Assembly (NCBI RefSeq): GCF_026340465.1
Contig: NZ_JAPEPC010000001.1
Location: 2,049,501 to 2,113,500, forward strand
Direction of reading: 5' to 3'
DNA: 64,000 bases
DNA from: Streptomyces sp. NBC_01306
Lineage (GTDB): Bacteria > Actinomycetota > Actinomycetes > Streptomycetales > Streptomycetaceae
The notes below the pieces were generated by a model. The model made no database searches, was not told the DNA's origin, and was given only the letters and a program-made list of their open reading frames with translations. Position numbers and translations under genes: made by a program. Positions 23,889-32,643 of the stretch are shown piece after piece. How positions within the stretch are numbered: position 1 is the stretch's first letter; every line of letters starts with the position of its first letter.

Positions 23889-24977
23889 GTGGAATTCACT
23901 ACCGGCGGACGGCTCAAGGTCCGAATTACACCTGTTGACGTGGGCAAACGGGTATCAGTCAGGCAGCTGGCCAACGAGGCCGCACCAGGTGCGAAGTTCA
24001 CCGACACGGTGGGTGTTCTCACATCATGGGACGACGGTGTGCTGTCCATCACACAACGGTCGGGCGTGTCGGTCCGCATCCCGGAATCGGCGCTCGTGGC
24101 GGGGAAGACGGTGCCCCCCGCGCCCGCGCGCCGGCGGGGCCCGTCGGCGACCTTCCCCGAACTGGCGCGGGCGGCGGCCCGCGCCTGGCAGCCGGTGGAG
24201 AGCGAGCAGCTCGGCGACTGGCAGCTGCGGGCCGCAGTCGAGGAGGTGCCGAGCGAAGCGCGTCGTCGGGGGGCGGAGGTCGGGCGACGGGAGGGATTCA
24301 CCCGCCGCGCCAACTCCGTACTGCCGCTCGGCGATCCGGGCCGGCCGCTGGACGAGGCGCTGGAGCGGGTGACCGCCTGGTACGCGGAGCGCGGCCTGCC
24401 CGCGTACGTCCAGGTCTCCACCGGGCACGAGGGCACCCAGGAACTGCTCGCCGCCGCCCTCGAACAGCGCGGCTGGACCCGTGAGGTGAGCGCGCTCGTC
24501 CGGACCGGCGCACTGGCCCCCATCGGCGATCCGGTCCGCCCGCTGGACGATGCGGTCTCCCGGGTCGCGCTCTCCCGGACCTTCGACACGTCCTGGCTCG
24601 CCCGCTACCAGCGCTTCAGGACTGCGGATTCCGGGACCGCGGATCCGGCCGTCGCGAAGGTGCTCGGCAGCGGCCCTTCGACCTGGTTCGCCTCGGTCGC
24701 CGGTCCCGGCGATGTGCCCGCGGCCATCGGCCGCTGTGTGGTCGACGGGCGGTGGGCGGGGTTCATGGCGGTGGAGGTGGACCCGGCGGCCCGCCGCCAG
24801 GGGCTGGCGAGCGCCGTCATGACCGCACTGGCCTGCCGGGCGCTCGACGAGGGCGCGTCGGCGGCCTGGCTCCAGGTCGAGGAGGACAACGCCGGGGCCC
24901 GCGCCCTCTACGACGGTATGGGCTTCCGGACCCACCACAGCTATCACCACTACCGGCAGCACATCCCCACGGCATAG
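23889..24977 (+). CDS. GNAT acetyltransferase with N-terminal SH3-like domain
   Basis: 362-aa protein. Residues 1-75 (GGRLKVRITPVDVGKRVSVRQLA...DGVLSITQRSGVSVRIPESALVAG) look like a small beta-barrel. Residues 100-362 contain the GNAT fold, with the acetyl-CoA loop RRQGLASAVMTAL and the ending AWLQVEEDNAGARALYDGMGFRTHHSYHHYR. The start GTG 23889 follows GGAGAGAG. It is followed 17 bp later by the SirB1-like gene, probably one operon. Acceptor unknown. Confidence 0.9.
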   Translation: MEFTTGGRLKVRITPVDVGKRVSVRQLANEAAPGAKFTDTVGVLTSWDDGVLSITQRSGVSVRIPESALVAGKTVPPAPARRRGPSATFPELARAAARAWQPVESEQLGDWQLRAAVEEVPSEARRRGAEVGRREGFTRRANSVLPLGDPGRPLDEALERVTAWYAERGLPAYVQVSTGHEGTQELLAAALEQRGWTREVSALVRTGALAPIGDPVRPLDDAVSRVALSRTFDTSWLARYQRFRTADSGTADPAVAKVLGSGPSTWFASVAGPGDVPAAIGRCVVDGRWAGFMAVEVDPAARRQGLASAVMTALACRALDEGASAAWLQVEEDNAGARALYDGMGFRTHHSYHHYRQHIPTA

Positions 24978-24994
24978 GCGGGTACGAGACCGAT

Positions 24995-25837
24995 ATGGAC
25001 GAGCAATCCACCGACTGGCGCCAGCAGTTCGCCGAGGAGGCCCGCGCCGAGCGGCCCGATCTCGCCCTGCTCTGCCTGCTGGTGGGCACGGAGGCCGATC
25101 CCTCACTCGGCCAGGTCGGCATCGACACGGCCCAGATCGAACTGGACCGGCTGGCCGGGATGGTGCCGTACGGGGTGACCGGTGCCCGCGCCTGGGCCAC
25201 CGCGCTCGGTGAACTCCTCGGCGTACAGCACGACTTCAGAGGCGGCGCCGCCGACTACCAGCGGCTGGAGTCCTCACTGCTGCACGAGGTGCTGCGGCGC
25301 AGGCGCGGGCTGCCGATCCTGCTCTCGGTGGTGTGGACCGAGGTCGCGCGGCGGGCCGGGGCCCCGGTGTACGGCGTGGCGCTGCCGGGCCACTTCGTGG
25401 TCGGCTTCGGCGATCCGTCGGGCCCGCCGGACGAGCAGGTGCTCGCCGATCCCTTCGGCGGCGGCCGGCTGCTCAGCGGCGAGGACGCGGGGGCCCTGGT
25501 CGCCGGAGCGACGGGGGCGCCCTTCGACCCGTCCATGCTCGCCCCGGCGGGTCCACTGGAGATCATCCTGCGGGTCCTGAACAACATCCGCGCCTGGGCG
25601 GCGGCCCGTCCGGAGCGCACGGACGTCCAGCTCTGGGCGATCGAACTCTCCCTGCTGCTGCCCGCCCACCCGGCGCGGCTGCGCTTCGAGCACGCCCAGC
25701 TGCTGGTCGAGCGAGGCGAATTCGTGCGCGGTGCGGTGGAGATGGAGGAGTACGCGGAGGTGGTCGCCGCGATCGACCCGGGAACGGCCGAGGCGGTCCG
25801 CGGACAGGCGAGGTCGGCCCGCGCGATGCTCAACTGA
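24995..25837 (+). CDS. SirB1-family transglutaminase-like protein
   Basis: 280-aa cytosolic protein with the SirB1-type transglutaminase-like N-terminal domain (YQRLESSLLHEVLRRRRGLPILLSVVWTEVARRAGAPVYGVALPGHFVVGF). A helical repeat (TPR-like) part follows (AHPARLRFEHAQLLVERGEFVRGAVEMEEYAEV). The typical catalytic Cys of transglutaminases is not evident, as in many SirB1 proteins. The start ATG 24995 is 17 bp after the GNAT gene. Its end overlaps the convergent AraC gene by 8 bp. Biochemical role not established. Confidence 0.87.
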   Translation: MDEQSTDWRQQFAEEARAERPDLALLCLLVGTEADPSLGQVGIDTAQIELDRLAGMVPYGVTGARAWATALGELLGVQHDFRGGAADYQRLESSLLHEVLRRRRGLPILLSVVWTEVARRAGAPVYGVALPGHFVVGFGDPSGPPDEQVLADPFGGGRLLSGEDAGALVAGATGAPFDPSMLAPAGPLEIILRVLNNIRAWAAARPERTDVQLWAIELSLLLPAHPARLRFEHAQLLVERGEFVRGAVEMEEYAEVVAAIDPGTAEAVRGQARSARAMLN

Positions 25838-26666
25838 CGGTGGCCCGGGCCTTTCGTCCGGATGGGGCCGGTCCGTTACGGGCGTAGCGGCCCGGCGCGA
25901 TGCCCACGACGCGCTTGAAGTGCCGGGTCAGATGGGACTGGTCGTAGAACCCGGTGGCCACGGCCACCTCACCGGGCTGCTGTCCTTCGAGCAGCAGCCC
26001 CCGGGCCCGGTCGACCCGGCGGGATGTCAGGTACTGGTGCGGGGTGATACCGAAGGCGGCGCTGAACGCCCGTACCAGATGGGCGGGGTGGGCATGCACC
26101 TCCGCGGCTGCCTCCTGAAGCGTCACCCCCTGGACCAGCCGTGCGTCGAGCAGCTCCCGCAGCCGGTCCGCGACGGACCTGCCGTCGTCCTCCCGGCTGC
26201 GGGCCGCGGCGCCGGGCGCCAGGTGTCCGCGCAGCCGCTCGCTGATCAGGGCCAGCCGGCTCTCCGCCTCCAGCTCGTCGCCCCGGGAGGCCAGGGACGT
26301 GTGCAGCCGGCCGACGCGGCTGCGCAGCACCGGGTCGACGAGGTCGGGCCGGTCGACGGCGGCGCCGATGTACCCGGCGCCCAGCTGTGTCATGTCCAGA
26401 TAGAGCACCCGTTTGCGGAAGCCCCGCGGGGTGGCGGGCGAACCGTTGTGGGGCACGTGCGGAGGCAGCAGCGAGACGGTGTCGTGCGGGGTGCCGTGCT
26501 CATGGCGGTCGAGGTCGTACCGCACCGCCCCGTCGTCGACGATCAGCAGGGTCCAGGCGTCATGGACATGCATCGGGTAGGCGTGCTCGGTGAAGTGCGC
26601 ATGGAAGACCTCCACGACACCCGCCACGGGCGGGCGCCATGCGGAGACCTCCGGCCCGGACACCAT
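25830..26666 (-). CDS. AraC-family transcriptional regulator
   Basis: 278-aa regulator. The N-terminal cupin-like sensor domain (HAHFTEHAYPMHVHDAWTLLIVDDGAVRYDLDRHEHGTPHDTVSLLPPHVPHNG) is followed by an AraC helix-turn-helix pair (VTLQEAAAEVHAHPAHLVRAFSAAFGITPHQYLTSRRVDRARGLL... GEVAVATGFYDQSHLTRHFKRVVGIAPGRY). Start ATG 26666. It is divergent from the DUF2000 gene, a pairing in which the regulator most likely controls its neighbour. Inducer unknown. Confidence 0.92.
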   Translation of the reverse strand: MVSGPEVSAWRPPVAGVVEVFHAHFTEHAYPMHVHDAWTLLIVDDGAVRYDLDRHEHGTPHDTVSLLPPHVPHNGSPATPRGFRKRVLYLDMTQLGAGYIGAAVDRPDLVDPVLRSRVGRLHTSLASRGDELEAESRLALISERLRGHLAPGAAARSREDDGRSVADRLRELLDARLVQGVTLQEAAAEVHAHPAHLVRAFSAAFGITPHQYLTSRRVDRARGLLLEGQQPGEVAVATGFYDQSHLTRHFKRVVGIAPGRYARNGPAPSGRKARATVS

Positions 26667-26715
26667 GCAAAGAACGTACAAGACGGCGCGCGGGACCGGT
26701 CGGCAGTCTCGGAGC
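26667..26715. promoter_or_regulatory. Divergent promoter region AraC / DUF2000
   Basis: 49 bp between divergent starts, the likely binding site for the AraC regulator. I can see no clear repeated operator by eye. Confidence 0.4.
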
Positions 26716-27240
26716 ATGAGAACCGAGACCGCCCCCGACCGCGCCGTCCCCGGCCACACCACTCCCGACCTCGCCGTGCCCGGCCCCGCCGCCGACAGCC
26801 TCACGGGCAGCGCCCGCGACGGCGCACCGGTCCGCTTCGACACCAAGATCGCTGTACTGCTGCACGAGGACCTGGAGACCTGGCAGCGGCTGAATGTCAC
26901 CGCGTTCCTGGTCAGCGGCCTGGGCCTGACGGTGCCCGAGGTGGTCGGCGAACCGTACGCCGACGCCGACGACACCGCCTATCTGCCGATGTTCCGGCAG
27001 CCCGTGCTGGTCTTCGAGGGCACTGGCGCGACGCTGACCACCGCGCACTCCCGAGTCCTGTCCCGCGCACTCCCCCGGGCCGTCTTCACCCGCGATCTGT
27101 TCCGTACGGGCAATGACCGGGACAATCGGGCGGCGGTCCGGGCGGTCGGGCGTGACCAGCTCGATCTGGTGGGGCTCGCGGTGTACGGCCCGCGCAACGC
27201 GGTGGACAAGGTGCTGAAGGGGGCCCGGATGCACCCGTGA
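26716..27240 (+). CDS. DUF2000 protein (peptidyl-tRNA hydrolase 2-like fold)
   Basis: 174-aa cytosolic protein. The DUF2000 part begins at FDTKIAVLLHEDLETWQRLNVTAFLVSGLG. It continues through PMFRQPVLVFEG and ends at DLVGLAVYGPRNAVDKVLKGARMHP. The first 38 residues are a Pro/Ala/Thr-rich lead with two near repeats (RAVPGHTTPDLAVPGPAA) not typical of the family. Start ATG 26716 has GGAG seven bases upstream. It is controlled, by position, by the divergent AraC gene. Function of the family is unknown. Confidence 0.87.
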   Translation: MRTETAPDRAVPGHTTPDLAVPGPAADSLTGSARDGAPVRFDTKIAVLLHEDLETWQRLNVTAFLVSGLGLTVPEVVGEPYADADDTAYLPMFRQPVLVFEGTGATLTTAHSRVLSRALPRAVFTRDLFRTGNDRDNRAAVRAVGRDQLDLVGLAVYGPRNAVDKVLKGARMHP

Positions 27241-27256
27241 GCCGCTTCTCCGGTCC

Positions 27257-27343
27257 GTAGCGCCGGGCAGGGCAGGGCCGTAGCGCCGGGCAGGGCAGGG
27301 CCGTACTGCCGGGCAGGGCCGGACTGTACTGCCGGGCAGGGCC
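27257..27343. repeat. Tandem 23-bp repeat, about 3.8 copies
   Basis: Units at 27257-27279 and 27280-27302 are identical (gtagcgccgggcagggcaggg...). The units at 27303-27325 and 27326-27343 begin gtactgccgggcaggg. It lies after the DUF2000 gene in a 227-bp gap before the GT39 gene. No spacers, no ORF. Confidence 0.93.
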
Positions 27344-27467
27344 CGGGGCTTGTCCTCACAGGCGCCGCACAGGCGGATATCGCGGTTGCTTACGATGCGT
27401 GTCGGTGAGGCGCCCTCGCGGCTCCGACCCTCCGTCCTGTGCCGCAGCCGCTCCGGAAGCCTCCTTC

Positions 27468-28982
27468 ATGTCCCTTGCCCACATATCGCGTCCGTCGCCC
27501 TGCTTCCCGGAGGCCGGACCGACGTCCGCCGCCGCTCCGGCCGGCCCGGACCGCCGCCGCGTTCTCGTCTGGTCGATACCGATGCTGTGGACCTTCTGTC
27601 TGGGGCTGTGGGGGCTGTCGCGACAGGGCAGTGTGTGGCGGGACGAGGCCGCGACCTGGCAGGTGGCCCAGCGCTCCACGGCTGAGATATGGCACATGCT
27701 GGGGAACGTCGACGTCGTGCACGGGTGCTACTACCTGCTGATGCACTGGCTGTTCGAGTGCTTCGGACCCAGCACCACCACGCTGCGGCTGCCCTCGGTA
27801 CTGGCCACCGGGGTGGCGGCGGCCTGTGTGGCGGTTGTCGGCCGCCGGCTGGCCGGTATGTGGGCCGGCCTGGCGGGCGGGATGGCCTTCGGGCTGCTTC
27901 CGGCCGTGCAGTTCTATCTCCAGGAGGGTCGGCCGTACGCACTGGTCGCGGCCGGGGCCGGGATCTCCACGGCACTGCTGGTGACCCTGTTGCAGGGGCG
28001 GGGCCGGACGGCGTACTGGGCGGCCTACGGCGGCACCGTCCTGCTGGGCGGGCTCCTGAACTGGCTCTCGCTCATGATCCTCCCGGCCCATCTGGCGACT
28101 CTGGCCTGGAGCCGGGCCGGCCGCGCGGTGTGGAAACGCTGGGCGGCCGGCTCCGTGGCCGCCACGGTCTGTGTGCTGCCGTTGATCCTCTTCAGCCGGG
28201 GCCAGGCCGCGCAGGTGTCCTGGATACCGCCGCTGACCTGGCACATGATGATCGGCCCCGCCGTGCTGCTGGTGATCGGCGGAGTCTGCGTACTGTTCGA
28301 CCGCCCCCGGGCGAGCCGGCTGTCGGTGACAGCCGTCGGGCTGCCGCTGCTGGCGGTGCCGCAGCTCGGCCTCATCGGTCTCTCGCTGATCCAGCCGCTG
28401 TTCCTGGACCGGTACATCCTCTTCAGTCTGCTGGGGCTCGCGCTGCTCATCGGTGCGGGGATCGGCTCGGCGATACGGGCGGTGAGACCCCGGCACCCGA
28501 GAGCGTCGATATGGGTCCTGCCCGCGGTGATCGCCGTGGCGACGGTGGCGTTACTGCCGCAGTCGCTGGCCAAGCGGTCCCCGTCGAGCCGGGTGGACGA
28601 CGTCATGGCTGTGGCCTCGGACGTACGGCGGCTGAAGCAGAACGGGAACGCAGTGCTCTTCGTCCCGTCGGCGCGCCGGGACACCAAGTCCGTTTCCCCG
28701 AGCGCCTTTTCGGGGCTGCGGGACATAGCTCTGGTGCAGAGCCCGGAGAAGTCCGGGACCCTGAAGGGCCTGGAGGCCGACCCCGGCCGCATACGTGCGG
28801 CGATGCTGGCCCAGCAGTGGATCCTGCTGGTGACGGACACACCGGAGGTGGCGAAACCGGTGGCCGGCGAACGGGACAGGACGAAGACCGCCGTGCTGAA
28901 GAAGTACTTCAGGGCCGTTGCCGACCAGCAGGTCCATGGCCGCCGGGTCACGGTGTACGAGCGGCGGGCGACGGCTCACTGA
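27468..28982 (+). CDS. GT39-type membrane glycosyltransferase
   Basis: 504-aa polytopic membrane protein of the GT39/PMT-like (GT-C) family, which transfers sugars from polyprenyl-phosphate donors to proteins or lipids. The catalytic acidic motif is WRDEAATWQVA near residue 40, after the first membrane helix. About nine to ten membrane segments follow, then a soluble C-terminal domain (VDDVMAVASDVRRLKQNGNAVLFVPSARRD). I chose ATG 27468 (GGAAG eight bases upstream); GTG 27399 is an alternative without a good ribosome site. There is one TTA codon (about codon 362), so translation may depend on bldA. Acceptor unknown. Confidence 0.87.
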   Translation: MSLAHISRPSPCFPEAGPTSAAAPAGPDRRRVLVWSIPMLWTFCLGLWGLSRQGSVWRDEAATWQVAQRSTAEIWHMLGNVDVVHGCYYLLMHWLFECFGPSTTTLRLPSVLATGVAAACVAVVGRRLAGMWAGLAGGMAFGLLPAVQFYLQEGRPYALVAAGAGISTALLVTLLQGRGRTAYWAAYGGTVLLGGLLNWLSLMILPAHLATLAWSRAGRAVWKRWAAGSVAATVCVLPLILFSRGQAAQVSWIPPLTWHMMIGPAVLLVIGGVCVLFDRPRASRLSVTAVGLPLLAVPQLGLIGLSLIQPLFLDRYILFSLLGLALLIGAGIGSAIRAVRPRHPRASIWVLPAVIAVATVALLPQSLAKRSPSSRVDDVMAVASDVRRLKQNGNAVLFVPSARRDTKSVSPSAFSGLRDIALVQSPEKSGTLKGLEADPGRIRAAMLAQQWILLVTDTPEVAKPVAGERDRTKTAVLKKYFRAVADQQVHGRRVTVYERRATAH

Positions 28983-29048
28983 GCCGCGGCTCCGGGGCGC
29001 CGCCCGGGCGCGCGGCAGCGCACCTCGCCACGACGGCGGGAGAGCCCC

Positions 29049-29654
29049 TCAGAGCCAGCCCTTCTCACGGGCGATCCGCACCGCCTCGGCCCGGTTGCGG
29101 GCCGTCAGTTTCTGGATCGCCGTCGAGAGGTAGTTGCGGACGGTCCCCTGCGACAGGTGCAGCGCCGCCGCCAGTTCCGCGTTGGTCGAGCCGTCCGCAG
29201 CCGCCCGCAGCACGTCGCGCTCGCGGTCCGTCAGCGGGTTCGCGCCGTCCGAGAGGGCCGCGGCCGCCAGGGTGGGGTCGATGACCCGCTCGCCGTCGAG
29301 CACCTTCCGTACCGCGGTGGCCAGTTGGGCCGCCGGTGCGTCCTTGACCAGGAAGGCGTGGGCGCCCGACTCCATGGCCCGGCGCAGATAGCCGGGGCGG
29401 CCGAAGGTGGTCAGGACGACGACCTTGAGCGCGGGCAGTTCACGGTGGAGCTGGGCCGCGGCGTCGATGCCGGTCATGCCCGGCATCTCGATGTCGAGCA
29501 GCGCGACGTCCACGGAGTGGGTCCTGGCCGCGGCCAGGACCTCGTCGCCGCGGGCCACCTGGGCCACGACCTCGAAATCCGGCTCCAGGCCGAGCAGCGC
29601 GGCAAGGGCCTCCCGGACCATGGCCTGGTCCTCGGCGAGCAAGAGCCTGATCAT
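29049..29654 (-). CDS. NarL/LuxR-type response regulator
   Basis: 201-aa two-component response regulator. The receiver domain has the acidic pair EDQ, the phospho-acceptor Asp in DVALLDIEMPG and the Lys in FLVKDAP. The C-terminal LuxR helix-turn-helix is LTDRERDVLRAAADGSTNAELAAALHLSQGTVRNYLSTAIQKLTARNRAEAV. Its ATG overlaps the histidine kinase stop (ATGA). It is the last gene of a four-gene operon with an ABC exporter and likely controls that operon. Confidence 0.94.
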   Translation of the reverse strand: MIRLLLAEDQAMVREALAALLGLEPDFEVVAQVARGDEVLAAARTHSVDVALLDIEMPGMTGIDAAAQLHRELPALKVVVLTTFGRPGYLRRAMESGAHAFLVKDAPAAQLATAVRKVLDGERVIDPTLAAAALSDGANPLTDRERDVLRAAADGSTNAELAAALHLSQGTVRNYLSTAIQKLTARNRAEAVRIAREKGWL

Positions 29655-30814
29655 GCCCCGGATCCTATGGGGACGCGGGCGGTGAGGGTGAAGCCGGGAC
29701 CGGCCTGCGTATCGAGCGTGCCGCCGGCCTGGGCGAGGCGCTCGGCCAGGCCGGTGAGCCCGTTCCCGCGCGGTCCGGCCACGGCGTGCCTGCCGTCGTC
29801 ACGCACCATGAGTTCGAGGCGGCGGCCGTCCAGGGTCTGCCGGGAGCTGAGCGCCACCGTGCAGTGGCGGGCCGCGCTGTGCCGGACGACGTTGGTGATG
29901 CCCTCGCGCAGCGCCCAGGCCAGGGCGGCCTCCTGGTCCTCGTCCAGGTCGCCGGTCCGGCAGTCCTCCGGCACATCGGTGGGCACATCGGCCGCGATGC
30001 CCGCGGCCGCCAGCGCGGTGCGGGCGCCCGCCAGTTCACCGGGCAGGGTGGGGCGGCGGTAGCCGGTGACCGCTTCCCGTACGTCCGCCAGCGCCTGTCT
30101 GCTGACCTGCTCGATGTCCGCGACCTGGGCGGCAGCCTGCCCCGGCCGGTCGGGGAGCATCCGGCCGGCCAGCTCGGACTTGAGGGTGATCAGCGACAGG
30201 GAGTGGCCGAGGAGGTCATGGAGGTCGCGGGCCATCCGCAGCCGCTCCTCGTTGGCGGCGAGCTGGGCGACCGTGGCGCGGGCCTGCTTCAGCTCGACCG
30301 TCGTACGGATCAGCTGCCGCACCCCGGTCATCGCGAACCCGCCGAGCAGCGCCGGGATGAGCAGTGGTCCCGCGAGCTCCAGCGGATGGTCGTCGCGGAG
30401 CGAGAGGAGGCACATCAGCGCCGTGGTCCCGAGGATCCCCCAGGTCGCCCTGCGCAGGGGCAGGACCGCACCGCAGTTGACCGCCACGTACACGAAGAGC
30501 ACGAGCCAGGGGGAGCCGAGGGTGAGGTTGAGGCCGATGGCGAGGGCGCCGAGGACGGCCAGGGTGAGGTGGATCGTCCTCGTCGGGAGCGAGCGGCTGG
30601 TGTTGCGGAAGACCATGACGAGATACAGGCCGACGAAGACGGTCAGCCCGGTCCAGCCGAGCGCCTGCTCGGCAGCCGAGTAGCGGCCGTCGAGCAGCGC
30701 GTTCAGCGGGGTGCTCAGGAAGATCAGCCAGATGCCGATCCAGACCATCTTCCTGGCGGCCTCCCGGCGGTTCTCGGGTACTTTTCCGATACCGACCGCT
30801 CTTTCCTCGTTCAC
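29651..30814 (-). CDS. Sensor histidine kinase, DesK-like
   Basis: 387-aa membrane kinase. Four to six hydrophobic helices (for example MVWIGIWLIFLSTPLNALLDG and GPLLIPALLGGFAMTG) form the sensor. The HisKA_3 dimerisation site is RMARDLHDLLGHSLSLITLKSELA with phospho-His in DLHD. The ATPase part has EGITNVVRHS and GPRGNGLTGLAERLAQAGGTL. I chose GTG 30814, which overlaps the permease stop as GTGA; the open frame before it is antisense. It sits in an operon with an ABC exporter and its response regulator. Confidence 0.93.
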   Translation of the reverse strand: MNEERAVGIGKVPENRREAARKMVWIGIWLIFLSTPLNALLDGRYSAAEQALGWTGLTVFVGLYLVMVFRNTSRSLPTRTIHLTLAVLGALAIGLNLTLGSPWLVLFVYVAVNCGAVLPLRRATWGILGTTALMCLLSLRDDHPLELAGPLLIPALLGGFAMTGVRQLIRTTVELKQARATVAQLAANEERLRMARDLHDLLGHSLSLITLKSELAGRMLPDRPGQAAAQVADIEQVSRQALADVREAVTGYRRPTLPGELAGARTALAAAGIAADVPTDVPEDCRTGDLDEDQEAALAWALREGITNVVRHSAARHCTVALSSRQTLDGRRLELMVRDDGRHAVAGPRGNGLTGLAERLAQAGGTLDTQAGPGFTLTARVPIGSGA

Positions 30815-31551
30815 GCCTTCAGTGTGTCCTTCCGGTACAGCCAGGCGGCGCCGCCTGCGAAGATCACGAAGTACACGAACAGGATGGCGACGTCCTTGAT
30901 GTGCGGGGCGTTGCCCACCTCGATGGCCTGGCCGAGGCCGGCGTACGCATGGGTGGGCAGCCACTCCGCGATGTTCTGCAGCCACTGCGGGAAGGACGTC
31001 GTGGGCAGCCACAGGCCGCCGAGGATCGACAGGCCGAAGTAGATGATCATCGTGATCGGGCGGACCGCGTCACCGCTCGCGACGTACCCGATGGCGACCC
31101 CCAGCGCGGCGAAGACCAGGCTGCCGGCCCAGATGACTCCGGTCAGGGCCAGCCACTGCCAGGCGTCGAACCGTACGTCCTTGGCGAGCGCCGCGACGAT
31201 GAAGACCACGACGATGCAGGGCAGGGTGACCACCGCCGCACTGCCGATCTTCGCGAGGACATAGCCGCGGCCCGGCAGCGAGGTGAGGCGCAGCTGGCGC
31301 ACCCAGCCCTTCTCGCGCTCCTTGGCGATGCGCTCGCTGTTGCCCATCAGGACTGCGGTGAGCGCGCCGAAGGAGGCCATCGCGACCACGTAGAAGTTCT
31401 GCAGCGTGAGGTTGGTGCCGCCCACCTTGTCCGACGAGGACGCGCCGCTCGCGATGATCAGATAGAGCATCGACGGGTAGAGGATCGAGAAGAACATGAA
31501 CTTCTTGTTCCGCAGGGTCCGGGTGATTTCGAGCTTGACCAGGGTGCTCAT
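30811..31551 (-). CDS. ABC-2 type exporter permease
   Basis: 246-aa integral membrane protein with six predicted helices, including MFFSILYPSMLYLIIASG, FYVVAMASFGALTAVLMG, VVTLPCIVVVFIVAALA, GVIWAGSLVFAALGVAIGYV and ITMIIYFGLSILGGLWLP. The ABC-2 features ERIAKEREKGWVRQLRLTSLP and a late Leu/Pro-rich part fit the DrrB/NatB type. It overlaps the ATPase stop (ATGA) and the kinase start (GTGA). Substrate unknown; such systems often confer resistance to envelope-active compounds. Confidence 0.93.
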   Translation of the reverse strand: MSTLVKLEITRTLRNKKFMFFSILYPSMLYLIIASGASSSDKVGGTNLTLQNFYVVAMASFGALTAVLMGNSERIAKEREKGWVRQLRLTSLPGRGYVLAKIGSAAVVTLPCIVVVFIVAALAKDVRFDAWQWLALTGVIWAGSLVFAALGVAIGYVASGDAVRPITMIIYFGLSILGGLWLPTTSFPQWLQNIAEWLPTHAYAGLGQAIEVGNAPHIKDVAILFVYFVIFAGGAAWLYRKDTLKA

Positions 31552-32471
31552 ACTGCTTTGGCCTCCTCGGCCTCGGTGATGGCGACGAAGGCCTGCTCCA
31601 GGCCGAGCCCTGAGACTTCGAGGTTGCGGGGGAAGAGCCCGAGTCCGTACAGCGCGTGGACGGTGGCGTCGGCGTCGGACGACTGGATACGGACGGTGCG
31701 GCCCGAGACGTCGAAGGCCGTCAGGAACGGGAGACCGCGCAGCACGCCCTCGTCGATGGCGCCCTCCAGGTCGAAGGCGATCCGCCGGGCACCGGCCTTG
31801 GCCTTGATCTCGGACGCGGTCCCGTCGGCGAGCAGCCGGCCCTTGTGGAGGACCAGGACGCGGTCGGCGATGGCGTCCGCCTCCTCCAGGTAGTGCGTGG
31901 CGAAGAGGACCGTACGGCCCTGGTCGGCCTGTTCACGCATGGTGGCCCAGAAGGCGTGGCGCGCGGAGACGTCCATCCCGGTGGTCGGCTCGTCGAGGAC
32001 GATCAGGTCGTTGTCCCCGGCCGTCGCCAGCGCGAAGCGGACGCGCTGCTCCTGGCCGCCGGAGAGCTTGTTGACCATGCGGTCGGCGATCTGTGTGATG
32101 CCCGCGCGGTCCAGTACGTCGGCGACCGGGCGCGGGTGGCTGTGCAGGTCGCAGGCCAGCTGGACCAGCTCGCGGACCTTGACGTCCTCCATCAGGCCAC
32201 CGCTCTGCAGCATCGCGCCGACCCGGCCGTCCCTGATGGCCTGCTCGGGGGTGGTGCCGAAGACCCGGACGGTGCCCGAGTCGGCATTGCGCAGTCCGAG
32301 CAGCAGGTCGAGCGTCGATGACTTGCCCGCCCCGTTGGGGCCGAGGAGTGCGACGGTCTCGCCGGGGTGCAGGTCAAGGGTGAGACCGGCTACGGCGTGT
32401 ACCTCGCCGTAGCTCTTGTTCACGTTCTCGAAGCTCACCACGGTGGTGGGCGGTGCTGTCGTCTTCGTCAT
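31548..32471 (-). CDS. ABC exporter ATPase
   Basis: 307-aa ATP-binding subunit of the exporter. Walker A is GPNGAGKSS, the Q-loop is AMLQSGG, the ABC signature is LSGGQEQRVRFA, Walker B is LIVLDEPTTGMD and the H-loop is LFATHYLEEAD. I chose ATG 32471 (MTKTTAPPTTVVSFENV), where the family begins; ATG 32543 would add 24 residues and neither has a strong ribosome site. It is the first gene of the operon ATPase, permease, kinase, response regulator, all joined by 4-bp overlaps. Confidence 0.92.
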   Translation of the reverse strand: MTKTTAPPTTVVSFENVNKSYGEVHAVAGLTLDLHPGETVALLGPNGAGKSSTLDLLLGLRNADSGTVRVFGTTPEQAIRDGRVGAMLQSGGLMEDVKVRELVQLACDLHSHPRPVADVLDRAGITQIADRMVNKLSGGQEQRVRFALATAGDNDLIVLDEPTTGMDVSARHAFWATMREQADQGRTVLFATHYLEEADAIADRVLVLHKGRLLADGTASEIKAKAGARRIAFDLEGAIDEGVLRGLPFLTAFDVSGRTVRIQSSDADATVHALYGLGLFPRNLEVSGLGLEQAFVAITEAEEAKAV

Positions 32472-32560
32472 GAGAACAGCGTCGCTCACCGGGCTGTGCG
32501 GCGGCAGAGCCGCCTGTCGTGAATCGTCGATGACAGATGTCATAGCGGGGCCCATGACAC

Positions 32561-32615
32561 GGCCCCCGCCGATGTGGTGACGCCGCCGGTCGGCGTCAGG
32601 TGGTCGGCGGGGGCC
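32561..32615. terminator. Compound hairpin after the peptidoglycan-binding protein gene
   Basis: An outer 12-bp stem (ggcccccgccga with tcggcgggggcc) encloses an inner stem (tgacgcc with ggcgtca). It is between the 680-aa protein and the exporter operon, both on the minus strand. Confidence 0.82.
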
Positions 32616-32643
32616 GGGCAGTCCTGGTCGGACGCGGCTGCGG

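Noticed and set aside
27257..27343. CRISPR array
   Set aside because: Copies are directly adjacent without spacers, and no cas gene is present; the same holds for 5864-5928 and 36251-36295.
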